Shown here: positions 43,164 to 53,625 of the stretch, piece after piece
How the letters are laid out: each line of letters starts with the position of its first letter
Numbering within the stretch: position 1 is the first letter of the stretch
From: Sphingomonas sp. CL5.1
Lineage (GTDB): Bacteria; Pseudomonadota; Alphaproteobacteria; Sphingomonadales; Sphingomonadaceae
DNA length: 64,000 bases
NCBI RefSeq assembly: GCF_013344685.1
Contig: NZ_CP050137.1
Location: 1,058,001 to 1,122,000 of the forward strand
Direction: 5' to 3'
Translations under genes and position numbers: made by a program
The notes under the pieces: model-generated
Database searches by the model: none
Seen by the model: the letters and a program-made list of their open reading frames with translations, nothing else
What the model was told of the DNA's origin: nothing

Positions 43164-44189
43164 ATGCTGATCCTTGGCCTCGAATCCTCCTGCGACGAGA
43201 CCGCCGCCGCGCTGGTGAGCGGCGACCGGCACGTGCTGGCGCACCGGCTCGCCGGGCAGGAGGCGGCGCACCGCCCCTATGGCGGCGTGGTGCCCGAGAT
43301 CGCCGCGCGCGCGCATGTCGAAGCGCTGGAGCCGCTGATCGAGGCGGCGCTGGCCGATGCGGGCGTCTCGCTCGATCGGGTGGACGCGATCGCCGCCACT
43401 GCCGGGCCGGGGCTGATCGGGGGAGTGATGGTCGGGCTGGTCACGGGCAAGGCGATCGCCCATGCGGTCGGCAAGCCGCTGGTGGCGGTCAATCATCTGG
43501 AGGGCCATGCGCTCAGCCCGCGCCTGTCCGATCCCGACCTCGAATTCCCCTATCTGCTGCTGCTCGTTTCCGGCGGGCATTGCCAGTTGCTGCTGGTCGA
43601 GGGCGTCGGCCGCTATCGCCGGCTGGCGACGACGATCGACGACGCGGCGGGCGAGGCGTTCGACAAGACCGCCAAGCTGCTCGGCCTCGGCTTTCCCGGC
43701 GGCCCGGCGGTGGAGCGCGCCGCCGCGCTGGGGAATCCGAACGCCGTGCCGCTGCCGCGCCCGCTGGTCGGATCGAAGGAGCCGCATTTCTCCTTCGCCG
43801 GCCTCAAGAGCGCGGTGGCGCGCGCGGTGGGGCAGCATGCGCCGGAGGATATCGCCGCCTCGTTCCAGCAGGCGGTGGTCGATTGCTTGATCGACCGCAC
43901 CCGCCGCGCGCTCGACCGCGCCGACGGCGCGACCGCGCTGGTGGTGGCGGGCGGCGTCGCGGCGAATGGCGCGGTGCGCGGGGCATTGGAACGGCTGGCG
44001 GGCGAGAGCGGCCTGCGCTTCGTCGCGCCGCCCTTGTGGCTCTGCACCGACAATGCCGCGATGATCGCCTGGGCGGGGGCGGAACGGTTCGTGGCTGGTC
44101 TCACCGATCCGCTCGACGTGCCGGCGCGCGCGCGCTGGCCGCTCGATCCGGCGGCGGAGGCGGTGCGCGGCGCGGGAGTGAAGGCATGA
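43164..44189 (+). CDS. tsaD: tRNA N6-adenosine threonylcarbamoyltransferase TsaD
   Basis: TsaD transfers threonylcarbamoyl to A37 of ANN-decoding tRNAs. The 341-residue ASKHA-fold protein starts [20 protein letters not shown]. It has the metal-binding HLEGH (His111 and His115), [56 protein letters not shown] and [17 protein letters not shown] lies 6 bases ahead of the ATG. Its stop overlaps the gpsA start by 4 bases, a common alphaproteobacterial pairing. hemC is divergent. Confidence 0.98.
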   Translation: MLILGLESSCDETAAALVSGDRHVLAHRLAGQEAAHRPYGGVVPEIAARAHVEALEPLIEAALADAGVSLDRVDAIAATAGPGLIGGVMVGLVTGKAIAHAVGKPLVAVNHLEGHALSPRLSDPDLEFPYLLLLVSGGHCQLLLVEGVGRYRRLATTIDDAAGEAFDKTAKLLGLGFPGGPAVERAAALGNPNAVPLPRPLVGSKEPHFSFAGLKSAVARAVGQHAPEDIAASFQQAVVDCLIDRTRRALDRADGATALVVAGGVAANGAVRGALERLAGESGLRFVAPPLWLCTDNAAMIAWAGAERFVAGLTDPLDVPARARWPLDPAAEAVRGAGVKA

Positions 44190-45157
44190 AAATCGGGGTG
44201 ATCGGTGGCGGCGCATGGGGCACCGCACTGGCGCAGGTGGCGGCGCGCGGCGGCGAGGTGCTGCTCTGGGCGCGCGAGCCGGAGGTGGTGACCTCGGTCA
44301 ACGCCGATCATGCGAATCCCTTGTTCCTGCCGGACGTGGCGCTTTCCCCCGCGATCCGCGCGACCAGGGCGCTGGGCGATCTCGCGGGCGTGGACGCGCT
44401 GCTGGTCGTCGCGCCGGCGCAGCATGTCGGGCGGGTGCTCGCCGAAACGCCGGTCGGCGCGACGCCGCTGGTGATGTGCGCCAAGGGGATCGAGGCGGGA
44501 TCGCGCCGGCTGGTCGGCGAGGTCGCCCATGAAGCGCATCCGGACGCGCCGATCGCGGTGCTCTCCGGCCCGACCTTCGCGCATGAGGTCGCCGCCGGGC
44601 TGCCGACCGCCGTGACGCTCGCCTGCGAGGATGCGGCGCTTCAGGCACGGCTGGCGGAGCGGCTCGCCGGCCCCGCCTTCCGTCCCTATGCCTCCAGCGA
44701 CGTGACCGGCGCGGAGATCGGCGGGGCGGTGAAGAATGTCCTCGCGATTGCCTGTGGAGTCGTGGAGGGCGCGGGGCTGGGGCAGAACGCGCGCGCCGCG
44801 CTGATCGCACGCGGCTTCGCGGAGATGACGCGCTTCGGCCTTGCGCGCGGCGCGCGGGCGGAGACGCTGGCGGGGCTTTCGGGGCTGGGCGATCTGGTGC
44901 TCACCTGCTCCTCGACCAGCTCGCGCAATTTCTCGCTCGGTGTCGGGCTGGGGCGGGGCGAGCCGGCCGCCGGCCTGCTCGCGGACCGCCGCACCGTGGC
45001 GGAGGGCGCCTTCACCGCGCCGGTGCTGGCGGAGGCGGCGCGCGAGCTGGACGTGGACATGCCGATCGTCGAATCGGTGTGCCGGCTGCTCGACGGTGCG
45101 GACGTGCGCGCGGTGGCGCGCGACCTGCTCTCCCGCCCGCTGCGCGAGGAGGCGTGA
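44186..45157 (+). CDS. gpsA: Glycerol-3-phosphate dehydrogenase [NAD(P)+]
   Basis: GpsA makes sn-glycerol 3-phosphate from dihydroxyacetone phosphate for phospholipid synthesis. The 323-residue protein has the dinucleotide fold [16 protein letters not shown] at the N-terminus. It also has [72 protein letters not shown] with the catalytic Lys, and [25 protein letters not shown]. Length is standard. It is coupled to tsaD and followed after 2 bases by the DUF1697 gene. Confidence 0.98.
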   Translation: MKIGVIGGGAWGTALAQVAARGGEVLLWAREPEVVTSVNADHANPLFLPDVALSPAIRATRALGDLAGVDALLVVAPAQHVGRVLAETPVGATPLVMCAKGIEAGSRRLVGEVAHEAHPDAPIAVLSGPTFAHEVAAGLPTAVTLACEDAALQARLAERLAGPAFRPYASSDVTGAEIGGAVKNVLAIACGVVEGAGLGQNARAALIARGFAEMTRFGLARGARAETLAGLSGLGDLVLTCSSTSSRNFSLGVGLGRGEPAAGLLADRRTVAEGAFTAPVLAEAARELDVDMPIVESVCRLLDGADVRAVARDLLSRPLREEA

Positions 45158-45159
45158 CG

Positions 45160-45690
45160 ATGCGCTGGGCGGCGCTGCTCAGGAGCATCAACGCCGGCAA
45201 GAATGTCGCGATGGCCGATCTGCGCGATTTCCTGTCGGCGCAGGGGATGCGCGAGGTGACGACCCTGCTCGCCTCCGGCAACGCATTGTTCGACAGCGAC
45301 GCGTGCGACGCCGCGGCGCTGGAGGAAAGATTGCAGGCGGCGGCGCGCGGGAAGCTAGGGCTGGATACCGACTGGTTCCTGCGCGGCCATGACGACCTCG
45401 CCGCGATCGTCGCCGCCAATCCCTTTCCGGCGGAAACGGCGGCGCGGCCGAATCATGTGCAGGTGTTCTTCCTGCATCGGCCGGTCGATCCGGCGGTGCT
45501 GGAGGCGCTGGCCGGCGGCTATGACGGGCCGGAGCGGGTCGTGGCGGTAGGCCGGGAGCTGTTCGTCGATTATCCCGCCGGGATCGGCCGGTCGAAGCTG
45601 CCCCCGGCGATGGCGCGCGCGAAATTCCCCAGGGCCGCAACCGCGCGCAACTGGAACACGGTGCTCAGGCTGGCGGAGCTCACCGCCTAG
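45160..45690 (+). CDS. DUF1697 protein
   Basis: This 176-residue protein belongs to the DUF1697 family, whose function is unknown. The conserved N-terminus MRWAALLRSINAGKNVAMADLRDFLSAQGMREVTTLLASGNALFDSD (R-G-I/N-N-V/A-G pattern, LLASGN) is diagnostic. ARNWNTVLRLAEL near the end is the family's C-terminal motif. The start at 45160 has a strong GAGGAGG. It follows gpsA by 2 bases and may be co-transcribed. It ends 1 base past the stop of the opposite-strand DUF1674 gene. Confidence 0.88.
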   Translation: MRWAALLRSINAGKNVAMADLRDFLSAQGMREVTTLLASGNALFDSDACDAAALEERLQAAARGKLGLDTDWFLRGHDDLAAIVAANPFPAETAARPNHVQVFFLHRPVDPAVLEALAGGYDGPERVVAVGRELFVDYPAGIGRSKLPPAMARAKFPRAATARNWNTVLRLAELTA

Positions 45691-45848
45691 AAATCGACCG
45701 CGATTCCCTTCAGCTCCCAATCCCCGAAGCGGGTTGGATCGCGATCGGCGGGATCGGCCGGGCCGGGCTTGCCGGGGGCCGGTTTCGGCACCGGCGTGTT
45801 CGGCGAGAGATAGGCCGGCGGCTTCACATGCGGGGGGCGTTTCGACAT
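45687..45848 (-). CDS. DUF1674 (SDHAF4-like) protein
   Basis: SDHAF4-type proteins bind the flavinated succinate dehydrogenase subunit and aid its assembly; DUF1674 is the bacterial form. The 53-residue product is mostly proline-rich and disordered (MSKRPPHVKPPAYLSPNTPV). It ends in the conserved C-terminal signature DRDPTRFGDWELKGIAVDF. The start ATG at 45848 is 31 bases from the divergent rsmB start. No sdh gene is in the window. Small size hides such genes from gene callers, but the C-terminal motif is decisive. Confidence 0.88.
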   Translation of the reverse strand: MSKRPPHVKPPAYLSPNTPVPKPAPGKPGPADPADRDPTRFGDWELKGIAVDF

Positions 45849-45879
45849 TGCTCTTCCGATCTGGCTGCTGACCCGCCAC

Positions 45880-47172
45880 ATGGGCGCGATGACGACGCGC
45901 GCCAAGCCCCATAAACGCCCCTCCCTGCCGCTCGGCACGCCGACCCGCCGCGCCGCCATGCGGCTGCTCGACGCGGTGCTGCGGCGTGGCGAGGCGCTGG
46001 AGGCGGCATTCACCGCCGCGACGCGCGATATCGTCTCGCCGCCCGATCGCGGCCTTGCCCATGCCATCGCCGCCGAGACGCTGCGCCGGCTGCCCGATCT
46101 CGACGCGCTGATCGATTCGGCCACGCGCCAGCGCCTGCCGGACGACGCCAAGGCGCGGATGGCGCTGCGCATCGCGCTCGCGCAGACGCTCGCGCTCGGC
46201 ACGCCGCCGCATGCCGCGATCGCGACGGTGCTGCCGCTGGTCGACGGCGGGCCGCGCCGGCTGGTGCATGGGGTGTTCGGCACGCTGATGCGGCAGGGCG
46301 TCGCCTTGCCAGAGACGCCGACGCTGCCCGAGACCGTCGCGGCGCGCTGGCGTGCCGCATGGGGCGAGGAGACGGTCGCCGCCGCCGCGCGCGCGATCGC
46401 CGCGCCGCCGCCGCTCGATCTCAGCTTGCGCGATCCGGCATGGACGGGGCTGGAGGGCGAGAGCTTCGCGCCGGGGCATTTGCGCCTCGCCGATGCCGGG
46501 CCGGTGCCCGGGCTTGCCGGCTATGACGAGGGCGCATGGTGGGTGCAGGATCTCGCCGCCTCGATCCCCGCGCGGCTGATCGGCGCGGGGCGCGGCCGCG
46601 CGCTCGACCTGTGCGCCGCGCCGGGCGGCAAGACGCTCCAGCTCGCCGCCGCCGGCTGGAAGGTGACGGCCGTCGATGCCTCGAAAAACCGCACGGCGCG
46701 GCTTGGCGAGAATCTCGCGCGCACCGCACTTTCCGCCGAGACGGTGGTGGCGGACGTGCTCGGCTGGTCGCCCGAGGCGCCGGCGGAGGCGGTGCTGGTC
46801 GATGCGCCGTGCAGCGCCACCGGCATCTTCCGCCGCCACCCCGACGTGCTCCACCGCGCGCATGGCGGGGTGATCGCGGAGATGGCCGATCTCCAGCAGC
46901 GCATCCTCGCCCGCGCGGCGGACTGGGTGACGCCGGGCGGCGTGCTGGTCTATGCCACCTGCTCGCTGGAGCCGGAGGAGGGCGAGGCGCAGATCGCGCG
47001 CTTCCTCGCCGATCGCAACGACTTTGCCGTCATGCCTCCCGCGCCGGGCGAACTGCCTGAAGGCATCGCCGCCCACCCGGACGGCCATGTCCGCACGCTC
47101 CCCGGAACGGTCGAGGCGAAAGGTGGCTGCGACGGCTTTTTCGTCGCGCGGCTGCGACGCGCTTCCGCCTGA
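45880..47172 (+). CDS. rsmB: 16S rRNA (cytosine-967-C5)-methyltransferase
   Basis: RsmB methylates C967 of 16S rRNA. The 430-residue product has an N-terminal NusB-like RNA-binding domain (about 15-145). The SAM-dependent catalytic domain has RALDLCAAPGGKTLQLAAAGW (motif I), VDAPCSATGIFRRHPDVLHR and VYATCSLEPEEGEAQI, where the two Cys (PCS and TCS) are the methyltransferase catalytic cysteines. An internal ATG (45889) is an alternative start; neither has an obvious ribosome site. It is followed by rpe after 25 bases. Confidence 0.95.
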   Translation: MGAMTTRAKPHKRPSLPLGTPTRRAAMRLLDAVLRRGEALEAAFTAATRDIVSPPDRGLAHAIAAETLRRLPDLDALIDSATRQRLPDDAKARMALRIALAQTLALGTPPHAAIATVLPLVDGGPRRLVHGVFGTLMRQGVALPETPTLPETVAARWRAAWGEETVAAAARAIAAPPPLDLSLRDPAWTGLEGESFAPGHLRLADAGPVPGLAGYDEGAWWVQDLAASIPARLIGAGRGRALDLCAAPGGKTLQLAAAGWKVTAVDASKNRTARLGENLARTALSAETVVADVLGWSPEAPAEAVLVDAPCSATGIFRRHPDVLHRAHGGVIAEMADLQQRILARAADWVTPGGVLVYATCSLEPEEGEAQIARFLADRNDFAVMPPAPGELPEGIAAHPDGHVRTLPGTVEAKGGCDGFFVARLRRASA

Positions 47173-47197
47173 GCGAAACGCGCGTTAAGCGGGGGCC

Positions 47198-47860
47198 ATG
47201 TCCAGGCCCGTCCGCATCGCCCCCTCGATCCTTTCCGCCGATTTCGCGAAGCTGGGCGAGGAGGTCCGCGCGATCGACGCGGCCGGGGCGGACTGGATAC
47301 ACGTCGATGTGATGGATGGCCATTTCGTGCCGAACATCACGATCGGCCCGATGGTGGTGAAGGCGCTGCGCCCCTATACGCAGAAGCCGTTCGACGTTCA
47401 CCTGATGATCTCCCCGGTGGACGTCTATCTCGACGCCTTCGCGGAGGCCGGGGCGGACACGATCACCGTTCACCCCGAGGCGGGGCCGCACGTCCACCGC
47501 ACGATCCAGCACATCAAAGGCCTCGGCAAGCGCGCCGGCGTGGTGCTCAACCCGGCGACGCCGGTCGAGATCCTCGATTACCTGCTCGACATGGTCGATC
47601 TGGTGCTGGTGATGAGCGTCAACCCCGGCTTCGGCGGGCAGAGCTTCATCGACAGCCAGCTCCGCAAGATCGCCACGATCCGCGCGATGATCGACGCGAC
47701 CGGGCGCGACATAGACCTTGAGGTGGACGGCGGCATCGACCAGCGCACGGCGCGGCTGGCGGTGGACGCGGGGGCGGACGCGCTGGTCGCCGGCACCGCC
47801 ACCTTCCGCGGCGGGCCGGACGCCTATGCCGCCAACATCCGGGCGCTCCGGGGCGAATGA
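47198..47860 (+). CDS. rpe: Ribulose-phosphate 3-epimerase
   Basis: Rpe interconverts ribulose 5-phosphate and xylulose 5-phosphate in the pentose phosphate pathway, and so also feeds ribB and prs. The 220-residue TIM barrel has [75 protein letters not shown], and DLEVDGGID. All metal ligands (HVD, H in HLMI, D in EVDGG) are present. The next gene starts within its stop (ATGA overlap). Confidence 0.98.
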   Translation: MSRPVRIAPSILSADFAKLGEEVRAIDAAGADWIHVDVMDGHFVPNITIGPMVVKALRPYTQKPFDVHLMISPVDVYLDAFAEAGADTITVHPEAGPHVHRTIQHIKGLGKRAGVVLNPATPVEILDYLLDMVDLVLVMSVNPGFGGQSFIDSQLRKIATIRAMIDATGRDIDLEVDGGIDQRTARLAVDAGADALVAGTATFRGGPDAYAANIRALRGE

Positions 47861-49590
47861 CCGGGGAGACCGGCGATCCCGGCGCCGACGGGATCGAGCA
47901 GGGCAAGCGGCTGGTGCGATCGGGCGGCGACAAGGGGCTGTCGCTCGCCGAACGCCTGTCGCAGACGTTCGACCGGCTGACGTGGCGCACGCCGATCCAT
48001 TCCTTCCGCCTCAAGGGCCGTTACCCGCTCAAGCTGATCGCGGTGCCGGACGATCCACTGTTCGGCGACGCCGCGCGCGGGCAGGCGTTGATCGAGGGGC
48101 GCGTCGCGTGGCGCGGCGACACGCGCGAGATCGCCAGCCTCGATTTCCGCAACCTCGATGTCCCGCCGGGCTTCGCCGATTATCTCCAGTCCTTCGCCTG
48201 GCTGCGCGACCTGTCGTCGGTCGCGACGCGCGCCAAGGGGGCGCCGATCGCCGAAGGACTGATGTCGCGCTGGCTGATCGCCCATGCCGACAAGGTGGCG
48301 GGCATCGCGTGGCGGCCGGATATCTGGGGCTGGCGCATCCTGTTCTGGACGGCGCATGCCCCGCTGATCCTGTCCTCGACCGATCTGATCTATCGCTCGA
48401 AGGTGCTCAACACGCTGGCGCGCGGCGCGCGGCACCTCGATCGCGGGGCGGACAAGACGCCGCCGGGGGCCAGGCGCGTCGCCGCATGGTGCGGGCTGAT
48501 CGCCGCGGGGTTGCTGATTCCGGGTGGCGATCCGCGCCGCGTGTTCGGCGAGGCGGGGCTGGCGCGCGCGCTCGACACCGCCTTGTTCGAGGATGGCGGC
48601 GCGGTCAGCCGCGCGCCGGACGCGCTGCTCGACATGGCGATGCTGCTGGCGATCCTGCGCGAATGCTATGCCGCGCGCCGGCTGGAGCTGCCCGAGCCGG
48701 CCGAAGCGGCGCTGGCGCGGATGATTCCGGCGCTGCTCGGCGTGTGCCATGCCGATCGCGGGCTGGCGAGCTGGCAGGGTGGCGGCCCGGTGCCGGCGGA
48801 GCGCGTCGCGCAGATCGTCGAGGCGACCGGCGTGCGCACCCGCCCGCTCAAGCAGGCGCGCGAATGGGGCTATCAGCGGCTGACCGGCGGCAATGCCGTG
48901 CTCATCATGGACGCCGCCCCGCCGCCAGTGGCGCGTGTGGTCGATGGCGGCTGCGCCTCTACGCTTGCGTTCGAGTTCTCCGACGGCGCGGCGCGGCTGA
49001 TCGTCAATTGCGGCGGCGCGCGCGGGGCCTCGCCGCGCCTGCCGCGTGAGCTGGTCGAGGCGCTGCGCACCACCGCCGCGCATTCGACCCTGACGCTTAG
49101 CGATTCCAATTCCACCGCGATCCTGGCGGACGGTTCGCTCGGCAAGGGCGTGGCGGAGGTGGAGCTGTCGCGGCAGGAATCTGACGGCGCGGGGCGGATC
49201 GAGGCGAGCCATGACGGCTATGTCCGCCGCTTCGGCTTCGTCCATCGCCGCCAGCTCGTGCTGACCGGCGACGGGCGCGAGCTGCGCGGCGAGGATTCGC
49301 TGCTGCCGAGAGGTCGCCGTCGACGTCCCGGCACGACGCCGTTCGCGATCCGCTTCCATCTCGGGCGCGGGGTGGAGGCATCGCCCACCGCCGATGGGCT
49401 AGCGGCGGTGCTGCGCGTACCGGGCGGGGCGCTGTGGCAATTCCGCGTGCGCGGCGATTCGCTGGCGATTGAGGAGAGCCTGTGGATCGATGGCGACGGC
49501 CGTCCGGTCGCGACCCAGCAGCTCGTCGTCACCGGCACGGCGGAAGCCGGCGGCGCGAGCGTGAGCTGGGCGCTGAAACGCGCGCGATAG
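47857..49590 (+). CDS. Heparinase II/III-like family protein
   Basis: This 577-residue protein has the heparinase II/III layout: an alpha/alpha-toroid of about 300 residues, then a beta-sandwich. Clear stretches are [32 protein letters not shown], the toroid helices [10 protein letters not shown] to [19 protein letters not shown], and [24 protein letters not shown]. The sandwich has [24 protein letters not shown] strands and [24 protein letters not shown]. No signal peptide is visible, so it appears cytosolic, odd for a polysaccharide lyase. It lies in the rsmB-rpe-X-purH run found in many alphaproteobacteria. Its substrate is unknown; lyase catalytic residues cannot be verified by eye. Confidence 0.85.
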   Translation: MTGETGDPGADGIEQGKRLVRSGGDKGLSLAERLSQTFDRLTWRTPIHSFRLKGRYPLKLIAVPDDPLFGDAARGQALIEGRVAWRGDTREIASLDFRNLDVPPGFADYLQSFAWLRDLSSVATRAKGAPIAEGLMSRWLIAHADKVAGIAWRPDIWGWRILFWTAHAPLILSSTDLIYRSKVLNTLARGARHLDRGADKTPPGARRVAAWCGLIAAGLLIPGGDPRRVFGEAGLARALDTALFEDGGAVSRAPDALLDMAMLLAILRECYAARRLELPEPAEAALARMIPALLGVCHADRGLASWQGGGPVPAERVAQIVEATGVRTRPLKQAREWGYQRLTGGNAVLIMDAAPPPVARVVDGGCASTLAFEFSDGAARLIVNCGGARGASPRLPRELVEALRTTAAHSTLTLSDSNSTAILADGSLGKGVAEVELSRQESDGAGRIEASHDGYVRRFGFVHRRQLVLTGDGRELRGEDSLLPRGRRRRPGTTPFAIRFHLGRGVEASPTADGLAAVLRVPGGALWQFRVRGDSLAIEESLWIDGDGRPVATQQLVVTGTAEAGGASVSWALKRAR

Positions 49591-49669
49591 CGCCGCGCGG
49601 CGGGGTGGCGCGACTTCCAAACCGCCTCTAAGAGGCGCGGCGAGTCCTCCCCAGTTTCGCAAGGCCGAC

Positions 49670-51241
49670 ATGACGACGATCCCGATCAAGCGCGCGCTCC
49701 TTTCCGTTTCCGACAAGACCGGGGTGATCGATCTCGCCCGCACGCTGGCCGGACGCGGCGTGGAGCTGGTCTCGACCGGCGGCACGGCAAAGGCGTTGCG
49801 CGATGCGGGGCTGGAGGTGCGCGACGTGTCCGACCTCACGGGCTTTCCCGAGATGATGGACGGGCGCGTCAAGACGCTTCACCCGATGGTCCACGGCGGG
49901 CTGCTGGCGGTGCGCGACGACCCCGCCCATGCCGCCGCGATGGCCGAGCACGCGATCGGCGCGATCGATCTGGTGGTGGTGAACCTCTATCCCTTCGCCC
50001 AGACGGTCGCGAAAGGCGCGGCGCGCGACGAGATCATCGAGAATATCGATATCGGCGGCCCCTCGATGGTGCGCTCGGCGGCGAAGAACCATGCCTATGT
50101 CGCGATCGTCACCGATCCGGCGGATTATGAAATGGTGGCGAGGGGCGAGACCGATCTTGCCGAGCGCAAGCGGCTCGCCGCCAAGGCCTTCGCCGCGACC
50201 GCGACCTATGACGCCATGATCGCGAGCTGGTTCGGATTCGCCGACCAGCAGCAGCAATTCCCGGCGACGCTGCCGTTCATCCTCCAGTCCCCCATTGTGC
50301 TGCGCTATGGCGAGAATCCGCATCAGCAGGCCGCTTTCTACAACCATGCCGGCCCCTCCACCCCCGGCATCGGCCAGGCGCGGCAGGTGCAGGGCAAGGA
50401 ACTGAGCTACAACAACCTCAACGACGCCGACGCCGCGCTGGAGCTGGTGAGCGAGTTCCGCGACGCCGCGCCGACCTGCGTGATCGTCAAGCACGCCAAT
50501 CCCTGCGGCGTGGCGAGCGGGGCGACGCTGGCGGAGGCCTATGAGGCGGCCTTCGCCTGCGACACGGTGTCGGCGTTCGGCGGGATCATCGCGCTCAACC
50601 GCACGCTAGACGCCGCGACGGCGAAGGCGATCACCGGCATCTTCACCGAGGTGGTGGTCGCGCCCGACGCGGACGAGGAGGCGATCGCGCTGTTCGCCGC
50701 GAAGAAGAACCTGCGGCTGCTGCTCACCGGCCAGCTTCCCGATCCGGCGCGGGCTGGGATGACGGCCAGGTCGATCACCGGCGGCTGGCTGGTCCAGTCG
50801 CGCGACAATGGCGTGCTGACCGACGACATGCTCAAGGTGGTGACGAAGCGCCAGCCGACCGCGCGGGAACTGGCCGACTGCCGCTTCGCCTGGACGGTCG
50901 CCAAGCATGTGAAGTCGAACGCGATCGTCTATGCCAAAGATGGCAGCACGGCGGGTGTCGGCGCCGGGCAGATGAACCGCCTCGAATCCGCGCGCATCGC
51001 CGCGTGGAAGGCGAAGGACGCGGCGGAGAAGGCGGGCTGGGCCGAGCCGCGCACGATCGGCTCGGCGGTGGCGTCGGATGCTTTCTTCCCGTTCGCGGAC
51101 GGCCTGCTCGCGGCGGTGGAGGCGGGGGCGACGGCGGTGATCCAGCCGGGCGGCTCGATCCGCGACGCCGAGGTGATCGCGGCAGCCGATGAGGCCGGCC
51201 TCGCGATGATCTTCACCGGGATGCGCCACTTCCGCCACTGA
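49670..51241 (+). CDS. purH: Bifunctional AICAR formyltransferase/IMP cyclohydrolase
   Basis: PurH carries out the last two steps of IMP synthesis. The 523-residue product has the N-terminal IMP cyclohydrolase domain (about 1-195: [63 protein letters not shown]). The C-terminal AICAR transformylase domain contains [46 protein letters not shown] and [29 protein letters not shown] precedes an ending [10 protein letters not shown]. It is preceded by a 79-base gap, so it may have its own promoter. Confidence 0.98.
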   Translation: MTTIPIKRALLSVSDKTGVIDLARTLAGRGVELVSTGGTAKALRDAGLEVRDVSDLTGFPEMMDGRVKTLHPMVHGGLLAVRDDPAHAAAMAEHAIGAIDLVVVNLYPFAQTVAKGAARDEIIENIDIGGPSMVRSAAKNHAYVAIVTDPADYEMVARGETDLAERKRLAAKAFAATATYDAMIASWFGFADQQQQFPATLPFILQSPIVLRYGENPHQQAAFYNHAGPSTPGIGQARQVQGKELSYNNLNDADAALELVSEFRDAAPTCVIVKHANPCGVASGATLAEAYEAAFACDTVSAFGGIIALNRTLDAATAKAITGIFTEVVVAPDADEEAIALFAAKKNLRLLLTGQLPDPARAGMTARSITGGWLVQSRDNGVLTDDMLKVVTKRQPTARELADCRFAWTVAKHVKSNAIVYAKDGSTAGVGAGQMNRLESARIAAWKAKDAAEKAGWAEPRTIGSAVASDAFFPFADGLLAAVEAGATAVIQPGGSIRDAEVIAAADEAGLAMIFTGMRHFRH

Positions 51242-51248
51242 GGCGTCC

Positions 51249-51279
51249 CCGCCCCGCATTCCATGAGAGCGCGGGGCGG
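51249..51279. terminator. Hairpin between convergent purH and ompW-like gene
   Basis: CCGCCCCGC (51249-51257) and GCGGGGCGG (51271-51279) pair perfectly over 9 bases around a 13-base loop. The hairpin starts 8 bases after the purH stop and ends 8 bases before the stop of the convergent OmpW gene. It could terminate both. No strong T tract is present. Confidence 0.55.
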
Positions 51280-51286
51280 TCGCCGG

Positions 51287-51961
51287 TCAGAAGCGGACGC
51301 CGACGCCCGCGCCGAACACCAGCGGATTGATATCGACGCGCACGCGCTGCGTGCCGATCGCGGCGGTGTCGAGCCGCGCGGTGGTGCGCATGTCGATATA
51401 TTTGACGTCGAGGTTGACGAACATCCGGCGCGATACGTCCACGTCGACGCCCGCCTGCGCCGCCCAGCCGACGCTGTCGCTCATTCCCACCTTCGTCTTG
51501 CCGACGGCCGCTTGCAGGCCGTCCGACGCCTTCTCGTTCCAGAAGATCGTATAGTTGATGCCCGCGCCGACATAGGGCCGCACCGTCCCCTTCGGATTGA
51601 AGTGATATTGCGCGGTCAGCGTCGGCGGCAACACCCAGGTGGAGGCGAGCTTGCCGATCCCGCCGGTCGTGCCGCTGGTGCCCGAGGCATTGTGCTTGGT
51701 GGTGGAGGCGATCAGCTCGAAACCGATATGGTCGGTCGCCATATAGGTGACGTCGACCTCGGGCATCACCGCGTCGTCCAGCTTCACCTTCTCGCCGGGA
51801 AAGGTTGGGGTGATGCCGCCCGATTTCTCGTTCGGCGCGACGACGATCGCGCGCAGCCGCACCAGCACGTCGCCGGCCGCGATCCCCTGACGGTCCTGCG
51901 CCACGGCGGGCGTGGCGAGCAATGCGCCGGCCAGCAGGCCCAGGCCGATCATTCCCTTCAT
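51287..51961 (-). CDS. OmpW-family outer membrane protein
   Basis: OmpW is an eight-stranded outer-membrane beta-barrel that may admit small hydrophobic molecules. The 224-residue product has a signal peptide ([22 protein letters not shown]). Alternating-strand pattern follows: [46 protein letters not shown], the OmpW signature region [32 protein letters not shown], and terminal FGAGVGVRF ending in Phe. AAGGAGA is 8 bases ahead of the ATG. An FNR/FixK-like site lies about 77 bases upstream. A longer frame from 52051 has no signal peptide and is rejected. Confidence 0.93.
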   Translation of the reverse strand: MKGMIGLGLLAGALLATPAVAQDRQGIAAGDVLVRLRAIVVAPNEKSGGITPTFPGEKVKLDDAVMPEVDVTYMATDHIGFELIASTTKHNASGTSGTTGGIGKLASTWVLPPTLTAQYHFNPKGTVRPYVGAGINYTIFWNEKASDGLQAAVGKTKVGMSDSVGWAAQAGVDVDVSRRMFVNLDVKYIDMRTTARLDTAAIGTQRVRVDINPLVFGAGVGVRF

Positions 51962-52037
51962 CTTGCGTCTCCTTGCTTGCTGGCGCCGATGTGGCGCGAG
52001 CGGCAAGAAGTGGCTTTGCGCGCCGTCAAGCCTTTGC

Positions 52038-52051
52038 TTGACCCGCATCAA
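52038..52051 (-). promoter_or_regulatory. FNR/FixK-type site upstream of ompW-like gene
   Basis: TTGACCCGCATCAA on the plus strand (minus: TTGATGCGGGTCAA) matches the FNR/FixK consensus TTGAY-N4-RTCAA at every position. It lies 77 bases upstream of the OmpW start and 29 bases from the flippase stop. OmpW genes are known FNR targets in enterobacteria, which supports oxygen control here. The binding protein is not in the window. Confidence 0.6.
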
Positions 52052-52079
52052 ACCGGGGCTGTTTCGGGGGCGTTCCGAT

Positions 52080-53600
52080 CTAGCGGGTCACCGCGCCGAC
52101 GTTGGGCAGCGTCGCCTCGTCGGCGCGCGGCATCTTGCTGAACAGGGCGCGGTCGGCGGTGCCGAAGGCCCAGCGCCACAGGATGAACAGATAGGTCGCG
52201 GCGATCGCCGGGATGCCGATCACCACCTGCGCCCATTCATAATCGTGCGGCAGCATCGTGAAGGCGCCGCCCACCATGATCGCCGCCAGCGCCGCCCAGA
52301 CCAGCGGCCAGCGCAGCGGGGAAACGGATGCGTGCAACAGCCCGCCGAGCACCCGCGCCTTGATGACGGAGGTCAGCGCGAGGCTGAGCATCAGCGCGAC
52401 CGCCGGCCCGGCCGCCTGCCATTCGACCGGCCAGCCGAGCGCGCGCATCGCGAAGATCAGCGCGAAGCTCAGCACCACCTGGAACGACAGCATCGCGGCG
52501 GAGATCATCAGGTTGCGGTGTCGCGCCATATAGACCAGCGCGGATTCGCATACCGCGCCGGTCGAGGCGAGCACCTCGGCGGTGAGCAGGAAGGCGAGCG
52601 CGGCGGTGCCGGCGACGAACTGCGGCCCGACGATCCCCATCACCGCCTCGCCGGGGATCGAGCCCATCAGCGCAAGCCCGCCCTGCGCGGCGATGATCCA
52701 GAACGCCACCTGTCGCACCTGCTCGGCGATGGCGGCGCGATTGTCGCTGGCGAGGTTGCGGGTGATGACCGGGCCGAGGATCGGGTCAAACGAGGTCTTG
52801 AGCTTCTGCGGCAGCGAGGCGACCTGCTGCGCCATGTAATAGATGCCGACGATCTTCGGCGCGAACATCAGGCCGAGGATGAAGCGGTCGACATTGCGCG
52901 TGCCCCATTCCAGCGCGTCCGCCCCGGCGAGCGGCGCGTTGCGGCGGGCGAGCGCGAACAAAGCGCGCAGGTGCGGCGACCAGCCATGCGGCAGGCCGTA
53001 GCTGCGGATGAAGGGAATGAGGCTCGCGGTCAGCGCCGCGAGCATCGAGGCGACATAGGCGAGGACGAGGCCGTCGCGCGTGGTGAAGAAGGAGAATATC
53101 CACGCCGCGATCGAGATCGTCCACGGCTCCACCACCGCCCGCGCCGTCACCGTCGCGCGCACGTTGAGGCGGTAGGCGAGCGCGGCGAGGCTGATGTCGG
53201 ACCAGGCGATGGCGAGGATGATGAGTGGCAGATAGCGGTCCAGCCCGGCGACGTAGCTGTTGGGGTACATCACCTCCGGGAACGCCCACAAAACCGCGCT
53301 CGCAGACAGGCTGAGGATGCCGCCGAGTACCATCGCGTCCCACACGACATGGACGTGCGGCCGCTCGGTGGTTGCCAGCGCCTGCGCCAGCCCGCGCTTC
53401 AGCCCAAGCGTGGAGACCAGTGCGGCCAGCTCCACCACCAACACCGCGATGGCGAAGCGCCCGACGAGATCCGGGCCGTAGAGCCGCCCGGCGATGAACA
53501 GGAACGGGATGCGCGCCATCAGCCGCAGGACGAAGCCCGCAACATTGGTGCGCCCGCCCTTGGCGAGCGTAGCGATATCTTCGGAGGCTTCGCTCACCAT
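52080..53600 (-). CDS. Oligosaccharide flippase family (polysaccharide biosynthesis) protein
   Basis: Such multi-helix proteins (MOP superfamily, Wzx-type) flip lipid-linked oligosaccharides across the inner membrane. The 506-residue product has about 12-14 hydrophobic helices, from IATLAKGGRTNVAGFVLRLMARIPFLFIAGRLYGPDLVGRFAIAVLVVELA, which is the family N-terminus, to IVIGIPAIAATYLFIL. A central soluble segment with RNVDRFILGLMFAPKIVGIYYMAQQVASLPQKLKTSFDPILGPVITR is characteristic. The ATG at 53600 was preferred over 53666. The neighbours (polA, ompW-like) do not reveal the exported glycan. Confidence 0.88.
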   Translation of the reverse strand: MVSEASEDIATLAKGGRTNVAGFVLRLMARIPFLFIAGRLYGPDLVGRFAIAVLVVELAALVSTLGLKRGLAQALATTERPHVHVVWDAMVLGGILSLSASAVLWAFPEVMYPNSYVAGLDRYLPLIILAIAWSDISLAALAYRLNVRATVTARAVVEPWTISIAAWIFSFFTTRDGLVLAYVASMLAALTASLIPFIRSYGLPHGWSPHLRALFALARRNAPLAGADALEWGTRNVDRFILGLMFAPKIVGIYYMAQQVASLPQKLKTSFDPILGPVITRNLASDNRAAIAEQVRQVAFWIIAAQGGLALMGSIPGEAVMGIVGPQFVAGTAALAFLLTAEVLASTGAVCESALVYMARHRNLMISAAMLSFQVVLSFALIFAMRALGWPVEWQAAGPAVALMLSLALTSVIKARVLGGLLHASVSPLRWPLVWAALAAIMVGGAFTMLPHDYEWAQVVIGIPAIAATYLFILWRWAFGTADRALFSKMPRADEATLPNVGAVTR

Positions 53601-53625
53601 CGGCGCTCCGGACGCTCGCCGGTGG

